Translations under genes and position numbers: made by a program
In this document: positions 57,012 to 64,000 of the stretch, in pieces
Layout: each line of letters opens with the position of its first letter
Numbering within the stretch: the stretch's first letter is position 1
The notes under the pieces: model-generated
Told to the model about the DNA's origin: nothing
The model's database searches: none
What the model saw: only the letters and a program-made list of their open reading frames with translations
NCBI RefSeq assembly: GCF_020379485.1
Contig: NC_063447.1
Location: 60,129,452 to 60,193,451 of the forward strand
Source: Brassica napus
Taxonomy: Eukaryota > Streptophyta > Magnoliopsida > Brassicales > Brassicaceae
Direction: 5' to 3'
Length of the DNA: 64,000 nucleotides

Positions 57012-60000
57012 ATGGATACCGTCACTGATAGCCTTCTAAACGAAGAAGTTCGCAGGAAGGAGCGAGGTTCGAGCTCTTATTCAGAAGCTAACATTGTTGA
57101 TAGACCAGGTAGAGAAGAGACTCGTGGTCAAAACCGAAGCAGAGGACGAGACCAGTCTCGAGGAAGATCTAAGTCACGTCCGAGAGTTACTTGCTATTAC
57201 TGTGGCAAACCGGGTCACATGAAGTCGAAATGTCGGTTTTTCAAGAAAGACAAACAAGCCGGTAATATCAAACCAGACCAGTTCAATCCTACAAAGAAGC
57301 ATGAAGACAAGACTACCACCATTGTGGAAGACCAGAGTGAAGAATTATATCTCGTTGGAGAATGTAATCTTAGCTCTGATGATAGCTCATGGATCGTTGA
57401 TTCTGGTGCTTCTTTTCACGTCACCCCTCATAGAAGCTTCTTCACAACCTATCAAAGTGGTGACTTTGGTAATGTTCAAATGGGAAATCAAGGAAGAAGC
57501 AAAATTGTTGGAAAGGGGGATGTTATTCTTACATCAAACACTGGATGTAAGATAGTTCTCAAGGATGTGAGACATGTTCCCGACATGCGACTCAATCTCA
57601 TATCAACTGGAAAGCTCGATGATGCCGGCTTGGACAATCACTTTGGCAGTGGCAAATGGAAGCTAATCAAAGGGAGTCTGATCATGGCTCGAGGAAGAAA
57701 AGAAGGCTCATACGTGACTCAAGCCAAGCTTTGCAAGGAAGAAGTAAATGTCGCAAGTGATGACATGGATATATGGCACCAAAGACTCGGGCATATGAGT
57801 GAGAAAGGTTTAAATATACTTTCTCAGAAGAAACTTCTTCCTGATATGAAAGGTATTTCTCTCTCACCATGTCATGATTGCTTAGCCGGAAAACAACATA
57901 GGGTCGCTTTCCGAAGATCATCTACGCCTATGGGAAGAAAGCATATTCTTGATCTTGTGCATACTGACGTATGCTCCATGTCCGAGAAATCCAATGGAGG
58001 GGCATCATATTTCGTCACCTTTATTGATGACCATTCAAGGAAGGTATGGGTATACCTTTTGAAGTCAAAAGATCAAGTTCTTGATGCTTTCAAGGAATTT
58101 GTAGCCCAAGAAGAGCGAAGTACGGGTCAAAAACTCAAGTGCGTTCGATCTGATAATGGTGGTGAGTATCGAGGTCCCTTTGAAACGTTTTGCAAAGCTC
58201 ATGGAATTAGAATGGAGAAGAAACCACCAAAGACGCCACAACTGAACGGGCTAGCTGAAAGAATGAATCGAACGATCACAGAAAGAGTTCGGTGCATGCT
58301 CTCTCACGCTAAACTACCCAAACCATTTTGGGGAGAAGCCATAAAGACTGCAGTGGACGTCATAAATCTTACACCATCAGTTCCTTTGGAAGGCGATGTC
58401 CCGGAGGAAGTTTGGTCGGGTAAGAAGGTCTCTTACAACCATTTGAAGGTGTTCGGTTGCAGAGCATTCGTCCATATCCCTAAAGATGAACGAGCCAAGC
58501 TAGACTCTAAGACTAAAGAGTGCATTTATCTTGGATCACCAAAAGACGAATTCGGCTATCGGCTTTGGGATCCGGTTAACAGAAAAGTTATCCGGAGCAG
58601 AGATGTTGTTTTTTTCGAAGATCAAACAATCGAAGACATCAATAATTCAAAGAGACCAAAGCTAAGGGTTGTAAGGAAAGAAGAAGCTCATAATCCCCAA
58701 GATCATGAACAAGCGATTGGAGATGGCGCTAATCCAGAAGAAGATATTCCTATCATGGATCCAAATGGTGATGAAAGTGAAGAAGAAGATCAATTGGAGC
58801 CTGATGAAGAACATGAACCAAGAAGGTCTGGAAGAGAGACAAGACCATCTGTAAGATATTATCGAGATGAGTATGTTAATCTTACAGATGAGGGGGAGCC
58901 TCAAAGCTATGAGGAGGCCATAGAAGACACTCATAGAAATGAATGGGTTGAAGCCATGCAAGATGAAATGCAATCTTTGCATGATAATCACACTTACGAG
59001 CTAGTGAAGCTACCAAAAGGAAAGAGAGCCTTGAAGAACAAGTGGGTGTACAGGTTGAAGTATGAGGAGAGAAGCTTAAATCCAAGATACAAAGCCCGAT
59101 TGGTTGTGAAAGGATTCAATCAGAAGAAAGGTATAGATTTCGAAGAAATATTCTCTCCAGTGGTGAAGATGTCCTCTATCCGAGTGGTTCTTGGTCTAGC
59201 AGCGGTTCTAGACTTAGAGATTGAACAACTCGATGTTAAGACGGCCTTTCTACATGGTGAACTCGAGGAGGAGATCTATATGGAGCAACCTGAAGGATTC
59301 AAGGTTCCAGGAAAAGAAGACTTGGTGTGCCGACTAAAGAAAAGTCTTTATGGCCTCAAGCAAGCCCCAAGACAATGGTACAAGAAGTTTGACTCCTTCA
59401 TGGTGGATCACAACTTCAAGAAAACCAAGAACGATCATTGCGTTTTTATAAAGAGGTACGAAAGCGGCGACTTTCTCATATTATTACTCTATGTTGATGA
59501 TATGTTGATTGTGGGCCAAGATCGCAACAAAATAGCCGCATTGAAGAAAGACTTAGGAGAGTCCTTTGCGATGAAAGATCTGGGGCAAGCGAGACAGATT
59601 CTTGGAATGAAGATCACTCGGGATAGACCAAAGAAGCTTTTGTGGTTATCCCAAGAACGATATGTTGAAAGGGTGTTGGAGAGATTCAACATGAATAAGG
59701 CAGAGCCAGTGAACACTCCACTTGGTGGACATTTCAAGTTAAGTTCGGAGCAAAGTCCAACAAGTGAGAAAGAGAAAGAAGAAATGAAGACTACCCCATA
59801 TGCATCAGCAGTAGGCAGTCTCATGTATGCTATGGTGTGCACCAGACCGGACATAGCCTATGCAGTAGGAGTTGTGAGTCGCTTTCTAGCAAACCCAGGA
59901 AAGGAGCATTGGAAAGCAGTTAAGTGGATTCTACGCTATCTAAGAGGCACAACGAAAAAGTGTCTATGTTTTGGCAATGGAAAATTAGAGTTAAGCGGTT

Positions 60001-60461
60001 ATACTGATGCAGATTGGGCTGGTGATAAAGACTCAAGAAAGTCAATATCAGGATATGTGACTACCTTTGCAGGGGGAGCTGTTTCCTGGCAATCGAAGCT
60101 ACAAAAGTGTGTTGCCTTATCCACCACAGAAGCAGAGTATATCGCAGCAACGGAAGCGTGCAAGGAGATGTTATGGATGAAGAACTTCTTACTTGAGTTG
60201 GGAGTAAATCAAGATAAGTATGTTGTGCTATGTGACAATCAAAGCACCATTCACCTAGCAAAGAATCCAAGCTTTCACTCTCGCTCGAAGCATATCGACA
60301 TTCGGATTCATTGGATTCGAGAAGTTCTTGAAGAGAAGCTTCTACATCTCAACAAAGTACACACCAATGAAAACTGGTCAGACTTTATGACCAAGATATT
60401 ACCGATCAAGAAGTTTGAAGATTGCTGCAAAGGCACGGGTATGGCAATTGTTTCGGGCTAA
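57012..60461 (+). CDS. Copia gag zinc knuckle and pol polyprotein
   Basis: A 1149-codon open frame in phase with the gag part. A CCHC zinc knuckle CYYCGKPGHMKSKC lies at residues 61-74. The aspartic protease motif WIVDSGASFHVT is at about 127-138. A pre-integrase HQRLGHMSEKGL lies near 256, and the integrase core follows with HTDVC, SDNGGEY and the LNGLAERMNRT block (about 310-420). Reverse transcriptase spans about 660-900 with YVDDMLIVG. RNase H follows with DADWAGD and STTEAEYIA (about 1010-1060). All expected catalytic motifs are visible, no frameshift was found, and the stop precedes the polypurine tract directly. The protein would copy and integrate the element if the upstream stop were bypassed. 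Confidence 0.95.
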   Translation: MDTVTDSLLNEEVRRKERGSSSYSEANIVDRPGREETRGQNRSRGRDQSRGRSKSRPRVTCYYCGKPGHMKSKCRFFKKDKQAGNIKPDQFNPTKKHEDKTTTIVEDQSEELYLVGECNLSSDDSSWIVDSGASFHVTPHRSFFTTYQSGDFGNVQMGNQGRSKIVGKGDVILTSNTGCKIVLKDVRHVPDMRLNLISTGKLDDAGLDNHFGSGKWKLIKGSLIMARGRKEGSYVTQAKLCKEEVNVASDDMDIWHQRLGHMSEKGLNILSQKKLLPDMKGISLSPCHDCLAGKQHRVAFRRSSTPMGRKHILDLVHTDVCSMSEKSNGGASYFVTFIDDHSRKVWVYLLKSKDQVLDAFKEFVAQEERSTGQKLKCVRSDNGGEYRGPFETFCKAHGIRMEKKPPKTPQLNGLAERMNRTITERVRCMLSHAKLPKPFWGEAIKTAVDVINLTPSVPLEGDVPEEVWSGKKVSYNHLKVFGCRAFVHIPKDERAKLDSKTKECIYLGSPKDEFGYRLWDPVNRKVIRSRDVVFFEDQTIEDINNSKRPKLRVVRKEEAHNPQDHEQAIGDGANPEEDIPIMDPNGDESEEEDQLEPDEEHEPRRSGRETRPSVRYYRDEYVNLTDEGEPQSYEEAIEDTHRNEWVEAMQDEMQSLHDNHTYELVKLPKGKRALKNKWVYRLKYEERSLNPRYKARLVVKGFNQKKGIDFEEIFSPVVKMSSIRVVLGLAAVLDLEIEQLDVKTAFLHGELEEEIYMEQPEGFKVPGKEDLVCRLKKSLYGLKQAPRQWYKKFDSFMVDHNFKKTKNDHCVFIKRYESGDFLILLLYVDDMLIVGQDRNKIAALKKDLGESFAMKDLGQARQILGMKITRDRPKKLLWLSQERYVERVLERFNMNKAEPVNTPLGGHFKLSSEQSPTSEKEKEEMKTTPYASAVGSLMYAMVCTRPDIAYAVGVVSRFLANPGKEHWKAVKWILRYLRGTTKKCLCFGNGKLELSGYTDADWAGDKDSRKSISGYVTTFAGGAVSWQSKLQKCVALSTTEAEYIAATEACKEMLWMKNFLLELGVNQDKYVVLCDNQSTIHLAKNPSFHSRSKHIDIRIHWIREVLEEKLLHLNKVHTNENWSDFMTKILPIKKFEDCCKGTGMAIVSG

Positions 60462-60479
60462 ATCGGGAAGGGGGAGATT

Positions 60480-60848
60480 TGTTGGAATTCCCTCCTTAAG
60501 CCCAAAACAAATCAAGCCTTAGTCCAAGAAGAAGAAATATCTAGAAGGAGAAGAAGAGTGTGGATTGAGAAGTGTGTAGAAGTGTGTTGAAGTGTTTAAG
60601 AAAAGAAGATGGAGAAGTCTCTAGAATTAGCTTGTAGTTACCCTCCACTAGTATAAATAAGAGTGTAGAGTCCCTTTGTAACATCATCCAAGAATCAAGA
60701 AAACAAAGAGAGAAAACATTTGTAAGAGAGAGTTCTCAAAATAAAATCTTTGTAAACCCTTTCCAAAATTATAAAGAGTCTTCTTCTTAAATCTTTTAGT
60801 TGTCCAATCTCATCTTCATCTCATCGATATTGGGTAATTTTCCCAACA
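60480..60848 (+). repeat. 3' LTR of the Copia element
   Basis: 369 bp, the same length as the 5' LTR, followed by target copy ACTCG (60849-60853). Seven substitutions and no indels separate the two LTRs by my count. Confidence 0.95.
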
Positions 60849-60853
60849 ACTCG

Positions 60854-61711
60854 CACCAATATAGCATCATTTATCTTGAAAATTTAATTTAGTGAGGGAA
60901 AATAATTCCTCCTATCTTTTCCATTTACTTAAATCCGAATTTAAAAAAAAAAAATCACGTACAAAACAACTAAAGAGCTAGTATAAAATGGAAAACTAAA
61001 ATGAATATGAATGAAACAAGATAGGCGAAACAAATATATATCAAGTTTATCTTTAGATAACTTTTAAAATTAATTTTATTAATATGTAAAGAGAAAATGA
61101 AGTTCTTTATTTTGTTCCTTTAAACCTTTTATATAAGCATCGAAAGCAAATAAATTTAGGTAGTTCTTTTGTACAAGGAAAAGAATGAAATCATATGGTT
61201 TATTGAGTTTGTTTCCTTTTTCTTTAGAGACAGGATGGCATAGGTTTATTGAATGATCTTTGTCAATAGAACCAAAAAAATGTCATCATCGCAACCTGTT
61301 GCTGACCAGAAATTTTCGGCTCAATATATATGACTTTTATTTTGTATTTTCTACTATATTTAACGTATAATATAGAATGGACCAATTAAATATTGTATAT
61401 ACCATCCAAAGGTTTATATTGTGATGATGATGGTGGTGATTACATGACCAAGATGATGATGATGACGGCATTAATGAAAAGGAAACAAAAAAATCTAGCG
61501 CTGGCGTTGAAGAAAAAAAAAAAAGAGCTAAGCCAAGCTATCTTTAAAACCTTGTCTTTCAATTATTTTTCTTCAAATCCTCATTAATAAAAAAAGAAGA
61601 AACACCATGTCTATCTTCACAGACCTGACTTCTCATAGCTCTTTTAATCCTCACAATATTTCCAATAATATCCCAAAATTATCAAACTTTTACAAAAAAT
61701 TAATAAAATTA
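60854..61711 (+). other. NPF5.1 upstream region
   Basis: Spacer and promoter for the transporter gene. It contains GATGATG-type short repeats at about 61421-61466. An upstream in-frame ATG lies at 61607. No other gene. Confidence 0.45.
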
Positions 61712-62609
61712 ATGGAGGATGATAATGTCTACACACAAGATGGCACCGTCGACCTCTACGGCCGTCCCGTCCTCGCATCCAAGACCGGCCGCTGGAAGGC
61801 TTGCTCATTCCTCCTCGGTACTTTAGTAATCTCAAGTCACTATTCTCATCCTATTATACCAGCTAAAATGAGTTTAATGGACTAAAGAACATATTAATCG
61901 CTTCAGTTTAATTTATTCACAATCTTTATATAGTCTCACACAGGGTTCTAAAAATCGGTCTAGGCGGGGGCCTAGGCAGCAACTCGGTCCTATCCGAAAC
62001 GATTTTCTTAAAATCCGATTTATACCGATTTATATGTTCAAATTGGTTTAAACTGTTCTAAATCGGTTAAAATTGGTTAAAATCGATCTAAAATTGTCTA
62101 TATATGTTAAATAAAGCAATAATATTATTACAAATCTACAAATTTGTCTATTTTCTTATGTTTTGTATATCTAATTTTGATAATTCATCATAATAATTTT
62201 ATAATTAAACTTAAAAACTAAAATATGTTATACAAATGTATAAAATATATAAAATAAATCAATAATTTACTAACGCCTAGGCCTCGCCTAGGCCCCGAAT
62301 AATCCGCCTAGTCGCTAGTCCTCTATAAAGCGCCTAGTTACCGCCTAGCGATTTTTAGAACATTGGTCTCACATGTGTATGAGAAGGGTATGAAGCGTTT
62401 GAGCGGATGGCGTTTTACGGAATAGCTTCGAACTTGGTGAATTATTTGACAACAAGACTACACGAAGACACTATACTATCTCTTCGGTTAGAAATGTGAA
62501 TAATTGGTCTGGTGCCGTTTGGATCACCCCGATCGCTGGAGCTTACATCGCCGACTCATACATCGGCTGCTTCTGGACTTTTACTGCCTCCTCTCTCATC
62601 TACGTCCTG
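61712..62609 (+). pseudogene. NPF5.1: NPF5.1-like peptide/nitrate-family transporter, 5' exons with frameshift
   Basis: Exon 1 (61712-61817) encodes MEDDNVYTQDGTVDLYGRPV and GRWKACSFLLG. Exon 2 (62387-62609) encodes YEAFERMAFYGIASNLVNYL, LHEDT and, after a shift, NNWSGAVWITPIAGAYIADS then YIGCFWTFTASSLIYVL. NPF second exons are normally 218 bp; this one is 223 bp because ACTAT is tandemly duplicated at 62470-62479, which shifts the frame and gives a stop near 62497. The first exon start could be the in-frame ATG at 61607, but MEDDN matches the family start. NPF proteins are 12-helix proton-coupled transporters of the plasma membrane or tonoplast. Intron 1 holds an hAT-type element. I could not find the next exon (GMILLTMAV region) before the right edge; either a long intron or a truncated gene. 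Confidence 0.85.
61941..62365. mobile_element. hAT-type miniature element in NPF5.1 intron 1
   Basis: Begins CAGGGTTCTAAAAATCGG and ends CGATTTTTAGAACATTG. An exact 8-bp target duplication GTCTCACA flanks it (61933-61940, 62366-62373). It contains GCCTAGGC-type words near both ends and an AT-rich centre, with no ORF. Same family as 16857-17018. It lies 21 bp upstream of the exon 2 acceptor. Confidence 0.88.
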
Positions 62610-64000
62610 GTATTTCTACAATCTCTTCTTCTTTCTTTTATTATGAGTGATAAATTTCGATTTAAATTAGCTAAACTATATAGTAACGCTTTCGCAACGT
62701 TCAAGAAAAAAATCAAAGTTATCTATGCAGTTACGTTATACAATGAGAACTCCTATACAATCTATAGTTTTCTTTTTTTTTACACTAAAAGTTTATAAGT
62801 TTAATTTGTCCCAAATTTCTACGACACTGGGTGTTCTTGAATTTTATACTCACCATTTCTAAAGACTTATTTTCCCTTAATAATGGTATGTTTCTGATTT
62901 TCCTCCCATATATTTTTATATTTACTTCAAGAAAAAATTGTTTTGTTTCGTCATGATAAAGTACTAGAGATGTGTGTGTTTGTCGAGTTCTGGACGTACG
63001 ATCCGATAAGGTCCGTGAATATTTACTCATATTCATAAATTGAAATATGTATACATGTATAAATATGTATATACGTAGCAGTTAATGTTAGGCAGTAAGG
63101 GAATGGTAATGTTTTTAACATTTACACCCAAAATGATATGTTTGGTGCAGAATTGCATATTTACTAAATTAAACGAAAGTACAGTTTGTATTTCTGCATG
63201 ACAATTAATGGGTTTTTACATCACCATGACGGCTGTTTGACAGCACTGATGAGATATTCATCTGTTGTTTCAGAATGCCGTTAAAAGACATTTACAAATG
63301 TAGTTATTTCTTACAAAACTAGAATACCTTTCTGATCAAAGGCTTGAGGTCTAAGAGCCAAGCGAAGTTTTTTCATTAATATCCCCGAAAAATCCTTTAC
63401 GTATCAGGTAACTCTTGACCCATAGAGTGGTTTGCGACAATATGCGCCATATGAGCTTAAGACAGCAGACTCGGTTTGTTTCGGTGAGGACCGTAGTCCT
63501 AAGCCCCCTTCCGCTTTTGGTCTGCAAACATTCTCCCAAGAGATCTTGGCTTGCTTTGTGCTCATTGCTGGTCCAGACCAGAGGCCAGAGGAACAGAGTT
63601 GCTACACACATACATATACATAAAATATTTTCTATAATATTAAAAATGTAAAACAATAACTTTCTAAATATAATTTTCATATTTATTATAATATTATAAT
63701 TTTTGATATTTTTTATAATTATATAAAATATAAATATTGTTAATTTATTATTTAACTGCTGTTGTATTTGGTAGTTAACCAGTCATAAGTATCCCGCAAA
63801 CGCATTAATTTCTAACCACCGAACCAGTCGTAAAATCTCTTAAAATCGCTGGGAACTGCAACCACCCGCATCCACAAACTCCCGTAACCGCAACCACAAC
63901 TGCTGCGTTTGAACCAGTCAGACCCTAAGTATTTAACATAAAAACTCAAAAACTAACTTTATTTAATGAAGTAAACCCTAACATGTCATAATTACCAATA
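62610..64000. other. Downstream region without recognised exons
   Basis: Follows the NPF5.1 exon 2 donor. No further NPF exon was recognised. A GC-richer segment at 63415-63600 is open on both strands but unidentified. From about 63770 to 63930, CAACCACCCGCATCC and GAACCAGTCAGACCCTAAG look like one end of an hAT-type repeat; the other end was not found. Confidence 0.4.

Larger units (their letters stand above)
56069..60848 (+). mobile_element. Near-complete Copia LTR retrotransposon
   Basis: A 4780-bp element with two 369-bp LTRs, a 5-bp target duplication ACTCG (56064-56068, 60849-60853), a primer-binding site TGGTATCAGAGC (56440-56451) complementary to initiator tRNA-Met, one gag-pol region, and a purine-rich tract GGGAAGGGGGAGAT (about 60464-60477) before the 3' LTR. 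Domain order protease, integrase, reverse transcriptase, RNase H is the Copia order. One in-frame stop codon divides the polyprotein. High LTR identity points to recent insertion. Confidence 0.97.

Noticed and set aside
56742..60270. Minus-strand frames across the Copia body
   Set aside because: Antisense shadows of the gag-pol frame.
1..64000. CRISPR array, phage defence or prokaryotic operon
   Set aside because: The window is plant nuclear DNA with spliceosomal introns; repeats are transposons and minisatellites without spacer structure.

Overview
This is plant nuclear DNA, almost certainly from a Brassica-type crucifer. Genes have short GT-AG introns and AT-rich spacers. Every conserved protein is close to its Arabidopsis thaliana counterpart, and the repeats (Helitrons, hAT and MULE miniature elements, a tRNA-like SINE, a Copia element) are of Brassicaceae type. 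The species cannot be fixed from the sequence alone.

The gene order follows one Arabidopsis chromosome 2 segment, recalled from memory as about At2g40340 to At2g40460: DREB2C-like TF (minus, 1-998, runs off the left edge), LAC5 laccase (minus, 4949-7228), PRA1.B2 (minus, 13404-14032, frameshifted), RER5-type DUF399/DUF3411 plastid protein (plus, 14854-18950), AVT6D-type amino acid transporter (plus, 31585-33672), SMO4/Nop53 (minus, 34438-36498), a small ACT-like bHLH-related protein (plus, 45937-47192) and NPF5.1 (plus, from 61712, frameshifted, no further exons seen before the right edge). Several Arabidopsis neighbours appear to be missing, as expected after fractionation of a triplicated genome. 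These are unrelated housekeeping, developmental and transport genes, not an operon or pathway.

The stretch from 19 to 31.7 kb departs from synteny. It holds two copies of a DC1 zinc-finger gene (truncated, 19523-20476; longer, 22551-24386), a broken second copy of the first two RER5 exons (20930-22272), a cytosolic sulfotransferase gene (28336-29250), and a second copy of the sulfotransferase and AVT6D 5' ends joined to the truncated DC1 copy. Local duplication with deletions explains this. Pieces of EXO70A-like and callose-synthase-like genes lie at 25.2-26.3 kb.

Mobile DNA makes up much of the rest. Well-delimited elements are: a 4.78 kb Copia element with two 369-bp LTRs and an ACTCG target duplication (56069-60848); a 2.64 kb Helitron with an RPA/DUF223-like fragment (48674-51315); a smaller Helitron (8187-9315); a solo Copia-type LTR (21029-21357); a SINE with an 18-bp target duplication (37759-37933); hAT-type miniature elements (16857-17018, 36791-37371, 61941-62365); and three MULE-type elements with 9-bp target duplications and telomere-like TTTAGGG cores (24439-24831, 27301-27762, 30522-31170). 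I found no CRISPR, prokaryotic operon or clearly new biochemical system. The best leads are the duplication-made chimeras, the telomere-cored MULE-like elements and the three damaged or interrupted reading frames.
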